A stretch of 64,000 nucleotides of DNA from Ectobius pallidus (taxonomy: Eukaryota > Arthropoda > Insecta > Blattodea > Ectobiidae). The DNA is taken from the NCBI GenBank assembly GCA_964059195.1, contig CAXKWD010000003.1, positions 22,736,606 through 22,800,605 of the forward strand. Reading direction: 5' to 3'. Under the pieces are notes generated by a model. The model was given only the letters and a program-made list of their open reading frames with translations. It searched no databases and had not been told where the DNA came from. How positions within the stretch are numbered: position 1 is the first letter of the stretch; each line of letters opens with the position of its first letter. This document shows positions 37,633-48,509 of this stretch, piece by piece. The translations under genes were made by a program, and so were the position numbers.

Positions 37633-37965
37633 CCCGGCCGCGGTCGATGGGTTTTTCAGGACGTAAAAATCCTGGGCACGGAGCCCTCCGGGAAGGACTT
37701 TAAGCTGGGGGGGGGGCCGTGTCGTAGATTTACGGCACGTAAAAGAACTCCAAGCCTAAATTAGAGCCTCTGGACAAAATTTTTCGCCCCTTTCACGTCC
37801 AAGTAATACCTTACTTTCCTGAGGGGGGTTGAGAGGCGATGGGCTTACCACCTGTCTCTCTGCCCTCTCTCGGAAAATAAGCGTAACAAAATTCATATAG
37901 GTAACAGAAACCTTCACTTGGAGGCCCCAATATAGGGGCTATAGGGTTCCAGACAGACAGACATC
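37633..37965 (+). mobile_element. SINE family B, 5'-truncated copy
   Basis: Starts inside the B-box region (CCCCGGCCGCGGTCGATGG) and continues to the end of the body, ending in a CAGA run. The usual A-box head is missing. Confidence 0.85.
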
Positions 37966-38164
37966 ATTGTGCAGAATTGGAAACTTGAACATAGGACACT
38001 GAAAAAATTTATATTAAAATTGAAATGGCCATTCAAAATTATAGAAATTAAAACTTTAATATACTAGGTACACGTTATTTTTCACAAATACTTGTAAAAG
38101 TCCGTAAGCACATAGAACGCTTTGAAGAAAGGGAATTTTACTGGTTTTGTAAAGAACCTTTAAG

Positions 38165-38345
38165 CTTTAGAGCTACTTGATAGAGAAGTAGCGGCTCCGG
38201 TCATGGAAACCACCATTAACGGCCGTGGGGGAGGGCATGCTGACCACATGCCCCAATCCTGACATCTGCCTTTGGTAGATGATTCATCGGTCGGGTGGTA
38301 GGCCAAGTCCCTTCAGGAATGTATTGCCACGGAGTTTAGAGACTA
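38165..38345 (-). repeat. Copy of the 21955 repeat
   Basis: Minus-strand GGGCATGTGGTCAGCATGCC and GGAGCCGCTACTTCTC match 21965-22045. The tRNA-like part is absent. Confidence 0.55.
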
Positions 38346-38924
38346 CGTAATATAGAAATATTTCATTTTAGATGTACACTCCTATAGGCCTACTCGTACA
38401 TAACTAAATATAAATACGAACATTTTGGCATCACAATATGTTAGACAAAAACTGCTTGTCGTCATGGTTACCCCTGAGCACACAATTTTGAGTTAATGGA
38501 GGAGTGATTTGAGGCACTCGAGCTGGTCCAGGGTAAACACGATGTGTTGTGTAAATAGCTCAACGCTGCTTCTCCTCACCGACGAATTTCTCTAGTGTTT
38601 GCACACAAACCTACGCACAACAAAATCACGTTTTTACTTAAATTTACCTCTCTTTTCTATAAACTGGCTCGTGAAAAATAAAATACATATGAACAAGCAG
38701 AATTAAAAAAAAATATATAATCCAAGTGGTTCTCTAAACTGAGATGTTTTTTTTTTCCACAGAATGAGAAGTATTTAGCAGTAAATGATTAGTACATCAT
38801 GCAAAAAGCCTAAAATGAAATTTATTAAGCTACGAATATGTTTATGAAACGTCCATTGCTCGTTTCATAATTATCGTACGAGTATCTTTTTTGTTTTCGT
38901 TTAATTTAGCTGAGTTTATATACC

Positions 38925-39404
38925 TTTTTGCACTCCTTAGCTAGTAAGTGTTACTTACGAAAGTTGTTTACATGGATCGTAAGTTGACATTCCCACACAA
39001 TCGTGTTGCTAAGGGCGTTGCGAACTTGCGATGAGGTTAAATTACTTACGGTCCTTGCGCTACGTCATAATTCATTACGATACACTTCATAATACATGCC
39101 TTTATGAACAAGGCCCCCAGGACAAATATTCGGTTCCCATAACAACAAACACATGCGAATCACTTTCTGAAATAAACATCTCTCTTCAAGAATGTATACA
39201 CATAATATTTTCAGGTAATATCACAATTAATATAATTAAATTGATATAAGTAACCGTCGTACAAAAAATATCATGCAACACACGGGCCGTAAAGGCATTT
39301 ACGGGTCTCGAAAACTAAAAAACCCTCGGCTGCGCCTCGGGTTTTCAATCTGTTTCCTCGACCCGTAAACGTGCCTTACGGCACTTGTATCGCAATATAC
39401 TATT
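38925..39404 (-). mobile_element. Repeat Rep-1, copy 2
   Basis: Uninterrupted minus-strand copy of 13206-13762. It provides the empty site for the 72-bp insertion and the same stem (GTAAACGTGCCTTAC region near 39366). It abuts a SINE C body at 39405. Confidence 0.8.
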
Positions 39405-39733
39405 TAGCTGCGAGGTCATATTAGGAGTTCGTGATGCGTGTCTACTGTCTATACAATAGGTTAGGCCATGGAACTATTGATTGTCAATTGTTTCTATTAT
39501 TGGTGTACTTTTATGGAGTAAATTTCAACTTATATTAATTGAAATGGATGCGATACAAGATGAAATGATGAAGATGATTCATGGTATGTAGGCTAAATAT
39601 CAAATTCGGCTTTTGCTTTTACGACTGGGGAAACCATGAAAAAACTCATGTCAAGTTGGCCGGCTACAAGATTTGAACCTGGGGTCTCCTGAATGCGAGT
39701 TCAAGACGATACCATCTCGGTCACCTCGCTCAG
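39405..39733 (-). mobile_element. tRNA-derived SINE (family C), copy
   Basis: Head at 39656-39733 reads on the minus strand CTGAGCGAGGTGACCGAGAT ... CCCAGGTTCAAATCTTG; body as in 36710-37035. It abuts Rep-1 copy 2. Confidence 0.8.
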
Positions 39734-39888
39734 TAAATATCTTAATTGACATTATAGACAAGTTACATATAACTGTTTGTGCGACCATAATTACCATCCA
39801 ACATGGATTATACAGCAATATATTAATTATTCTTCCAGACAAAATTATTCTAAAGAGTATTCTGACTTTTCAATAATAAGTACAGGTA

Positions 39889-39894
<6 letters not shown>

Positions 39895-39938
<44 letters not shown>

Positions 39939-39940
39939 AT
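39895..39940. repeat. (CT)n microsatellite
   Basis: About 45 bp of CT dinucleotides directly before a SINE B fragment. Confidence 0.95.
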
Positions 39941-39943
39941 CCT

Positions 39944-40067
39944 ATGCCCCCATGTTGGGGCGAAGGGCCTCCAAGTGGAGGTTTCTGTTTACCGATGTGA
40001 ATTTTGTTACGTTTATTTTCCTAGAGAGGGCAGAGAGACAGGTGGTAAGCCCATCGCCCCTTACATG
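39944..40067 (-). mobile_element. SINE family B, 3' fragment
   Basis: Only the last ~120 bp of the family body, on the minus strand, between a (CT)n run and a (GTA)n run. Confidence 0.8.
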
Positions 40068-40069
40068 TG

Positions 40070-40148
<79 letters not shown>

Positions 40149-40170
40149 TAACAACAACAATAATAATAAT
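40070..40170. repeat. (GTA)n then (AAT)n microsatellite
   Basis: A GTA run changes to AAT/AAC triplets. Long poly-Ser, poly-Asn and poly-Leu frames here are artefacts. Confidence 0.95.
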
Positions 40171-40181
40171 GTTACAGTTTG

Positions 40182-40240
40182 TTGGGCTCCCAGAATTTTA
40201 GACATTCGGCACATGATGGTGGTTATTAACGGGCATAATA
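40182..40240 (-). mobile_element. SINE family A fragment
   Basis: GGCTCCCAGAATTTTAGACA and CATTCGGCACATGATGGTGG match the tail of the 14.3-kb copy; about 55 bp remain. Confidence 0.6.
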
Positions 40241-42203
40241 TGAAATAACGCAAGCGGGAATAAAAATATAAAAACTCCCAAAAATCTTCAAATTTATCGT
40301 AAATGAGTCGTTGCTTACTAATTGGCCAAGCTTCATTAACTGGTGGTGCACGGTGTTCAACTTTGACATGAAGTCAATTGTGTTATGTTATCTGATCAAA
40401 GGAACAAAAATTTTAAGTTTCAGGAAGACTTCGGTGCTACAGCGTTACTCCACGGATGTTTAGAGAGGTCTCAAGAGGTGAAGAACCGGTAACAATGGCA
40501 GAGGTTGCGAAAATTTTTGGGCATCCGTAAAGAGCGATATAGATGTACATCGAATTGCATCCAGTCGTGGAGGAGTCTGTGGTCATGTAGCGAATCTGCA
40601 GGCCATGTCCCGTCACGGCAGCTTATCCTGCTAATATCTGTGAGTATCACAAAAAACCGGGAAGCAGCAAAAACGAGTATTCATTTAACTGTCTCTTGTG
40701 CCGCACGGAGTATTGGAAATGTGATTGCTTCTGAAGGTGCAGTAGCCCCTTTTTAAGTTGAACACTACACATTACTCCGAAAGGTTTAAGGCTGGTTTAA
40801 AAATTGATTAATCTACTGATTTAAAAAAATATATTTTTGGGTTTAGTGTAAAAAAAAATTAGCACACCCTTAAGTGTGATTGTGTAAAATTTTATGCAGT
40901 TTTGGCGCACGGAAAGGAGTTGCTGACGCCATATTTGAACCAAACTTTAATCGTTTGTCCTGTTTCAATTTTCATGTTATTCTTTCATTTTCAAAATCTA
41001 CTAAACTAAACTAAAAACAGATAGAACTATGAACGGTTATCACAATGTATTTCCCAATATGTAAAAAAAAAAAAAATATTTGCTTTATTTTTTTAATATC
41101 TACTAACATCATCATGAGTCACTTTGTTTTTCGAGCTATTCATTTTCATATGTAAAATATTTTAAAACAAAATGCACAAATAAGTTAAAAGAATCCATCA
41201 GTAATGTTTAAAGCAGGCATCAAATAATGCTATGGTATATAAAAAATTCAGGTGTTTTAATATTAGTCGGAGCAGATAGATCTCAATTGTTATTTAAACA
41301 TAAGTCACAGTGAATATAAATAGGATACTAAAAAATTTAACTATGGTTACAGATAGAATTAATTTTGAATTTAAGGTCAGTAATTTTATCTCTGTTAATA
41401 CTTAAATTGTTAGTATTGTACTCATTTTGTGATATTTTAAATAAGTTGGGTCTTTAACTCTTTTAATACACAATGTGCCCTATGGCATTCAGTTTTTTAC
41501 TTAAATTTGTAATAAAATTATGCAAAAAGTTAAATTTCATGTAAAATTATAGAAAGAGGTAAAATAAATAAATTATAGACCTAACCATTCTATTAATAAT
41601 TTTCTTTGCAGTCCGGCATGAATTTGTTTATTGTGTGGGAAATTAAGACTCGAGAATATAATAGTCAAATAGTTCTACCTCCTCATCGTGTAATCATTTC
41701 TGTTTTTCGTTAATATTCTTGTCTTTTCGGCAGCCTTGTAAGCAAGGAAGCACTTTAAAATTGTAAGAAATTGGTGACATTTTAAACTTTCATAATTTGT
41801 GCAAGATCGTTTATGAATTCGATGAGGAGGATAGGATGTGTATCCCAAGGTCCCAGTATATACATGCAGAGTTGTGGTGTAGATAATATGAAATAGCCCG
41901 TGAGTGTCCAAGTCTTCCCATGAGATCTGTCCCGAAGCCGATGACCGAGATCGCCCTGGAAGCCGTAACAAATCCATTGACACGCTCTTTTAACCCTTCA
42001 ACAACGCTATCACTTCATAATAGGCACGCAGATCACGGGCCAAAGTAATCCATTTCTTCTGGAACGTCCAGTAAAAGAGCAATTGAATAGCGAATACAAA
42101 AACTAGCGCTCCTAAGAAGCATTCTCGCCATTCTAAGTCTAATCAAGTGTAATACAAGCCTCTATACTTTTCTGGCCCTTCTCAGCTTAGTTCATGATCT
42201 CGC

Positions 42204-42205
<2 letters not shown>
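40241..42205. other. Unassigned, with one doubtful open frame
   Basis: Includes the 41675-41983 frame noted separately and an 83-codon frame at 40505-40756 without recognisable domain. Confidence 0.45.
41675..41983 (-). other. Unrecognised open frame, 102 codons
   Basis: Minus frame MSMDLLRLPGRSRSSASGQI and onward, with no domain I recognise. The length is not exceptional for this amount of sequence, so it may be chance. Confidence 0.15.
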
Positions 42206-42253
<48 letters not shown>

Positions 42254-42254
42254 G
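42206..42254. repeat. (TTA)n microsatellite
   Basis: About 16 TTA units followed by a SINE C fragment. Confidence 0.95.
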
Positions 42255-42261
42255 TTTTTAT

Positions 42262-42303
42262 TTATGCTGTGTTTATACTCCTTTTAGCTACGAGGCCATA
42301 TCA
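42262..42303 (-). mobile_element. SINE family C body fragment
   Basis: GTGTTTATACTCCTTTTAGC and TACGAGGCCATATCAG match 36720-36755 almost exactly. It follows a (TTA)n tract. Confidence 0.7.
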
Positions 42304-43096
42304 GAATACTGGGTTATAATTTTTTGAGTTAAACTATAATTTCACTTTGGTATTTACTTGCAAAAAATTTGTTTTTTTGCTTCAAGAAATTACGCGGAGA
42401 CAATGGACTGAAGAGCCTGGGAAAGATCATTCAACCTTCAGAAAACGAATTTCAGACATATAAAACAGTCTTGCCATTATGACTATTATTTTGACTTAAA
42501 CTTTTAAAAGTAAGTTATTCAATAGTTCGAAAATTATTGAAAAATAGTTTACCAAAACAAATGAAAAGCATGGAAAAAAATTAATACAACTTTTGTGGCC
42601 TATAATCACAAGCTTCATGTCCCGATTTATGTCTGGAATTATTACTAGATGGCGTTTTAATTTATTTTTCCTTTTAAAACAACCATTGTTTTTAGTTTGG
42701 CGTGTGAGCAAATTACATTTCGGGATAACCTCTAATATCAATGAGTAGCCTAATATCTAATTCAAATGATGGGCTAAACAAGACAAGATCCTACACTCAA
42801 CATTATTTTCAGTAAAAATGTGTTTTGTACGACATAACATTTAATTATAATTGAAGTAAATTAATTAAAATATGACTTACTTCTGGAGGCTTAGCGAAAA
42901 TGTTTCAGCTCTCAGGAAGTAAATAAAATTGTGACTCACCTGAAACAAAAAGAAAAAAGTTGTTAGACAAAATCCCTCTACATGGAAGCTTGCATAATAA
43001 TATTGTCCAGACTACTTATGTAAAGAATGTGGAAGGAAGATGAGAATGGGACAGCTTTTTAAAAACGAGGTCACTTTTAAGACCAATTCTTATAAC

Positions 43097-43390
43097 TAGA
43101 GACAGGAATTTTAGGTTTCCACCTATTTTTTCCCTTAATACCAAAACAAGAATCGCGCATAAAATGTTTCAAGTCATATCCATATGGTTCGCCACACATT
43201 AATTCTGTGGTGCCTAAAACACCTGAATAGGATATAAAAACATAAAATGCTTAATTTACTATTAAAACGTTTTTGGTACAATTACTTAACCTTTTTACTT
43301 TAAAAAATCCATATTTTGCGGGGAGAGACAATTTTGTCGTGTTAAAAAAAACCACCTGCGTAGGCTGTCCTTCAACCTATTTTTGTCTGG
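43097..43390. mobile_element. hAT-1-related fragment
   Basis: Begins with a hAT-type terminus (TAGAGACAGGAATTTTAGG) and matches the reverse complement of the right part of 8013-8742, including TTAATTCTGTGGTGCC and GGAGAGACAATTTTGTCG. The far end is missing. Confidence 0.7.
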
Positions 43391-43734
43391 GATGAACGAG
43401 ATTAATAGAGGAAATAAGAAGAAATAAATCAAGTGTTAAGATGAATTTTTTTCTCTATTATGAACTTAGACATCAAATTTACTTTGAGATGCAGGTTAAA
43501 TAAAACACTTAAGTAATTTCTCAGGAATGGGCACAAAAATAGGTACAAGTTTCCAAACTATATCTATCAATGGGATAGAAAAATATTAAGCAGTCGCATT
43601 TCTGATTGGCTAACTCGGAGGGCGTTCTAAAATGTTGACGAAATTTTAAATGTTCAGGTAGATATACATACCTAATTTTAGTACTATGATAATGTCAATA
43701 GCATTTTTTTGCTCGTTGACATGCTTCTTTATTA

Positions 43735-43754
43735 ATAGTAGTAGTAGTAGTAGT

Positions 43755-43807
<53 letters not shown>

Positions 43808-43837
43808 TAGTAGTAATAATAATAATAATAATAATAA
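43735..43837. repeat. (AGT)n-(AGC)n-(AGT)n-(AAT)n microsatellite
   Basis: A compound trinucleotide tract: AGT, then about 13 AGC, then AGT again, then AAT. Confidence 0.95.
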
Positions 43838-44213
43838 GTTAATATAATTAAAATCTGGTGGCAATAAGAGTTACGGATAATTTCAGGAGTGAGTGTCTCT
43901 TCAAAAGTAAAATGTTCCTATCCTATAGCGTTGTAGTATTCATACACTGCTTACAGAAACTCGTTATGAACTTCATGATGTTTAATAATTTTAAAACAAA
44001 TATTTAATATTTTGCTGTCGAACTAAATTTATTTAGTCACTTTCAAATTGCTTTAAATTGAAATATCAGAAAAAGCCAATCAATTTTTGCATCACAAATG
44101 ACTTCACATTTATCAAAGAAGCAATAACATTTGCATATGAGAACAGAGTTTTACTTGCTATACTTGTTTGGGAGTGTAAAGGAGTGGGTAACGACAGCAG
44201 GTAGACCAATAAT

Positions 44214-44858
44214 TAGGGTTCGGATGTTTATGACCTAAAAAAGTGGAAAATATGACTGAAAATTTGCCCTGACGAAATATGACCCAAAAATCCTAAATAT
44301 GACCTGATAAAATAACGTATTTTCCAAAAATAAACATTCCAATTTAAAACACTTAATGACACTAAATTCGTACATCACAAGAATTAAAAAATTAACAATT
44401 TTGGTTATTTACAGTTTTACTTGTGATGAAATTCTATTTAAAAAAATTTTCTTGTTTGCTCGCTTCATCAGCTCCAAATAATCGTATTATTTAGTAGACC
44501 TTGCTTGTCCCTATAAAATATGAACAATGGCATTAATTTTAAAATTTAAGTTACTATTAATTTGGCATAAACATTAAATTAATTAAATAAATTTCAAATT
44601 TAACTCGAGCATGTAGTACACACACTGTATAATTACGCTATTTTACCGGATTTATAACTGAATTATGACATTAAATTACAAATATGGCCAAAATATAACC
44701 AAGACTACAAAAAAAGCCCAAAATATGACTTTATAGCCTATGCAAATTAAAAACGGTCAGATTAGGATAACAAGCGTGCAATTCATGTTTAATTTGTGTT
44801 TACGGGGAGAACACAGGCCAGGATAAAAATATGACATGTCATAAACATCCGAACCCTA
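44214..44858. mobile_element. hAT MITE (hAT-7), 645 bp
   Basis: Termini TAGGGTTCGGATGTTTATGA inverted at both ends; perfect 8-bp duplication CCAATAAT (44206-44213, 44859-44866). Repeated AAATATGAC motifs. The right two thirds are duplicated at 60372-60835. Confidence 0.93.
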
Positions 44859-45377
44859 CCAATAATAATATGCCCTAGAAATGCACCGAGCAAATATATA
44901 TATTTTTTATATAGGCCTAGACAGAATTCGAAAATATTACCGATATAAGCAAATTTAATTTTTAAACAAGAACAGCTATCATCAATCAAGAATTGGGTGA
45001 AGATAAGCTAATAATATATGCAGTACATCAACTGCAAAGCCTAAAATAAACTAGTCATAAAACTGGATGAGCAACTTTGAGTAAAACTCTTTTTAAAAAA
45101 CCAGTTTTAAGATAAAACAAGAAGTAATTAACCTGCCCAAAGCGTGAATCCTAGCATACAGATTTTGCAATGCACTTCATCGCCGAATCTTAAGTGGCCA
45201 CTGACTCCATAAAGAATATTTCCTTAATTCAGGCAAAATAAAGCTTCTAGCAATAACAATATCCATTCTATGTTGAGAATGTTGATGAATTATAAACTAA
45301 ATGTGAAAGGATAATCTTTGCGAATAATTCATACTCAATTAGGAACCAGGTTAAGTGGGGTGACAAAAATACGTTTT

Positions 45378-45450
45378 CGGAAGGTCCCTGGTTCAAACAT
45401 CGAGGCTGGTCAAATTTACTTCAGAGGTTTTTCCAGTCGCAAAGGCAAGC
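45378..45450 (+). mobile_element. SINE family C fragment (B box onward)
   Basis: GGTCCCTGGTTCAAACATCG then GGTTTTTCCAGTCGCAAAGGC resembles the B box and early body of the family. Heavily diverged. Confidence 0.5.
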
Positions 45451-45565
45451 CATTTCATCTAATATAATCGTGAAAAATTCAAGTTAAATTTCAGTTAACT
45501 ATCTGTTAAAATAAACACAAATCATGACAGAACAACAACAATAACTTACGCACACATATAGGCCT

Positions 45566-46322
45566 ATGGGCCCGGATTCTAATGACATGTCACCTTTTTA
45601 TTGGTGCTGCTTAGACATTGCCAACTTGTAGATAAATCCTAATCATGGCCTCTAGATTGTAGAAATACATTTTTTATCAGGTCTTTATTGTCATTTTATG
45701 CCATTTTATATTTTAGGGTATTTTTTTTTCAATTTTAGGGTCATTATTTTGTCATTTTCGTGTAATTTACATCCTTATTTAGTCATTTTCATGTATTTAC
45801 ATTGAGTGTATTAACTTTTCTTTCGTCGCTAGCGGTGCTGTCTTTGAAGTGTTGTTTGTTTAATGCAAGAAGGAAAAATTCGGCGTTAAGTGTTGTCATG
45901 TCTCAGTCGGAAATGAGAATCAAAGAAACGCCAAAATTTTGTTACTATATTACTATTACTATTACTATATTACTATTGTTATTAGATTGACTTGGCACCT
46001 GCTTGGATTTGAGAGTGCAAACTACTGTTTACCCTGAATTAAACAACAATATAATCCGGCAGACCACAAAAGGAAATTCCGAAATTTGACTGACCAGTAC
46101 CTCAGTGCCAGTATAAAGAAAGAACATTCACAACATTACAGTTATTTACAGTTTTTACAATTATGTAGAAACTAGTCTGAAACTTTGTGTGTACAGTAAT
46201 AATTTTTTATAAATAAAATATCAGTTTGTAGGTCTTTTTTTATAATTATTAAGTCATTTTCTTTAAAATTTAGGGTTATAGGTCATTTTTCAAAATTTTT
46301 AGGTCGTCAGAATCCGGGCCCT
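45566..46322. mobile_element. Putative hAT element (hAT-8), 757 bp
   Basis: Ends GGGCCCGGATTCTAATGAC and, inverted, CAGGGCCCGGATTCTGACGAC. Subterminal TTTAGGTCATTTT-type motifs. No matching duplication; the right flank is an (AAT)n tract. Confidence 0.6.
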
Positions 46323-46323
<1 letters not shown>

Positions 46324-46392
<69 letters not shown>

Positions 46393-46443
46393 GTAATAGT
46401 AATAACTTAATAATAATAATAATAGTAATAATAATATTAATAA
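46324..46443. repeat. (AAT)n microsatellite
   Basis: AAT run with AGT variants, at the right edge of hAT-8. Confidence 0.95.
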
Positions 46444-47327
46444 AGTACGTAAGTTTCTTTCCATGGGTAACAAAATTATTAAACATCACGAAACATACGG
46501 TCATTCAGAGATCAGATGCACTGCTAATTTACAATCTGTAATGTAATTAAATATATCTTCACAGTACATTAAAGACGCTTAACACAAGTTGAACATCGCC
46601 GTGATCTGATAGCAATTATGAAGATACGGTACGGATTCTCCACACTTTCTCCATACGTATTGCAGTTCAGATACTTCGGTAAAAAGAAATAAACAAGATA
46701 ACCAAATTAAGTATAATAAATGACAGATTAATTGCCCAAATTTATTCAAACTAAAATCATAAAATCTCATAGCCCGTGTTTGGTCTTAAAATGACCGTGA
46801 AGAGACGGAACATTCATTATAAATATTATTAACTAGAAAGAAGGCAAAGGTAAAAAGTTTAACAACATCATTTTAAATAACTATTAAAATGAGATTGCAG
46901 TGAATAGACGGAGAAGCTGGGAATTTCCCTAGCAGACCTAGCGGGTGCGAGATAAGGCAATGCAGTACTCAGGTACAATGTATCGGGAATCTCCCGAGAT
47001 CTTATCACAAAGGGTACTGATCCACTTAAGTAATTCTAAGAAGTCGGCTATTGTGTTTAAGCCTTGCTTCTGATGTTGCTACTGATACAACACGCTGTCC
47101 GAACCTTCTTAGAAATCCGAGACGCTAAGTTGTGGGTTTTGAGAATAAGGGAAAATCCAATTGATTTCCGTGGGAAACTAACATATTATTATTGGTCGGG
47201 AGATTTGCCAATAAGAACTGGTCTATAGTACCACGTGCCGGGATTCACGAATAATAATTAAGAAGAGTAGGGATAAATGTTTGTCCAAGAAAGTTTTCCT
47301 TAGGCCTACCGGGGCACTGTAAAATCA

Positions 47328-47510
47328 CTCTACTTCAAGGCCCCGCGCCTATAACAGTCATATTCAACTCTACTTCAAGGCCCCGTGCCTAGAGCAGTCA
47401 ACAGGACTCTACTTCAAGGCCCCGTGCCTAGAACAGTCAAAATCACTCTACGTCGAGGCCGCGTGCCTACATCAATCACTCTACTTATCTTTGAGGCCGC
47501 GTGCCCACAG
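47328..47510 (+). repeat. Five ~39-bp tandem repeats inside U3 of the 5' LTR
   Basis: Units starting CTCTACTTCAAGGCCCC begin at 47328, 47368, 47407, 47446 and 47479. Each carries AGGC-CCCGT-GCCT or a variant that can form a small stem. They lie just upstream of the putative TATA box (47524), where enhancer or insulator repeats of retroelements often sit. The same array is at 53266-53448 in the 3' LTR. Confidence 0.85.
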
Positions 47511-47523
47511 AATTAATTGGACT

Positions 47524-47529
47524 TATAAA
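47524..47529 (+). promoter_or_regulatory. Putative LTR TATA box
   Basis: TATAAA follows the U3 tandem repeats and lies 190 bp before an AATAAA (47714-47719). That order (promoter then polyadenylation signal) fits an LTR. The same pair is in the 3' LTR at 53462 and 53652. The transcription start is inferred, not seen. Confidence 0.5.
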
Positions 47530-47931
47530 ATTTTAGCTGTGGAATTAATCGACTTAGAAGGATTCTTACTTTCAATCGCGATTAGTCAAAATCATATACG
47601 GCAGCAATTGTATCACTAGTAACGATCTACCGAGAACTTGCAACAATATTAATTATTCACAAACAAATTTTGTAATTATTGTCAATGACTGGACTTGTAT
47701 TTCCAACGTTTTGAATAAACAGAATATTCCTTCAGTGTTCAAAGAAACTGCATTATTATTCAAGCAATAATATTAAGGTGTTCTTCGCTTCCTACCCTGA
47801 AGCTAGAGGGAAGTGCTCGACGATCGACTGACTGACCGGAGGCGAGTTCGACAAACAAAGACAGAAATAATCAGTATATGCATTATACTGTGGCGCCCAG
47901 GTAACCATCCTTTCCACCGAACCGCTGTACA

Positions 47932-47949
47932 TGGCGCCCAACGTGGGGC
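47932..47949 (+). promoter_or_regulatory. Primer-binding site, tRNA-Lys type
   Basis: TGGCGCCCAACGTGGGGC starts two bases after the 5' LTR. From knowledge of insect tRNA-Lys(CUU), its 3' end plus CCA is complementary to all 18 bases. The 2-nt spacer (CA) between LTR and PBS is seen directly. Confidence 0.85.
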
Positions 47950-48509
47950 ACGAGTGAAGCTGGACATCAAGGATCACCAACTTCAGAAATCATCCCAAAA
48001 CGGAAGGAAGACACCGCAGAATTTCTAGAACGTCACCCGTAAAGGCACCGCTGGAATTCAAGATCGTGGTACATCAGTTCCGGAGACCGCCGCAGAAAAC
48101 ATCAAAAATCACCAACAGATAAGAACTTAAATATACATAGAGTTTCAGTAAAGTAAACAATTTTATTATCAATAATTTAAGAAACAGTAAATATTAATTA
48201 AATAAATTAGTAAGCCTGACATCAAATAATATTTTTTTAAAAGTTTACAATTTAAGATCAAAGTAAAATTAAACTGAAACTCACTAAGTAAAATAAAGAA
48301 TAAATTCAAGTAAAATAAAATCTTTTTCAAATTAAAAGAACTCAGGCATATCGAATATTTATTGTGCAAGGGTATAATTATACATGTTATGCATTATATG
48401 TTGAACTTCTTAACCAAAGGTAAGGTAGATCGTAAGAGTGTATCAGTACCCTTATAATTTATGTATGTGGCTTAGAAACGGAAAAAAAATTACTAGGAAG
48501 AAAATTAAT

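Larger units (their letters stand above)
46658..47929 (+). repeat. 5' LTR
   Basis: This repeat is found again, base for base as far as I can read, at 52596-53867. It begins TATTGCAG and ends CGCTGTA, so its termini are TA...TA rather than the usual TG...CA. A TATAAA at 47524 and an AATAAA at 47714 suggest U3 = 46658 to about 47555, a short R, and U5 to 47929 (inferred). Five imperfect repeats of about 39 bp sit in U3 at 47328-47510. Confidence 0.95.

Noticed and set aside
39942..40253. Long poly-Leu, poly-Ser and poly-Asn frames (also at 27406, 43646, 46307, 62816)
   Set aside because: These are translations of trinucleotide microsatellites with no gene context.
40505..40756. 83-codon frame as a host gene exon
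   Set aside because: No recognisable domain, no splice or promoter evidence, length within chance expectation.
48438..48509. Gag starting at GTG 48438
   Set aside because: Eukaryotic initiation at GTG is unlikely; ATG 48510 has a good context and keeps the whole coiled coil and capsid domain.
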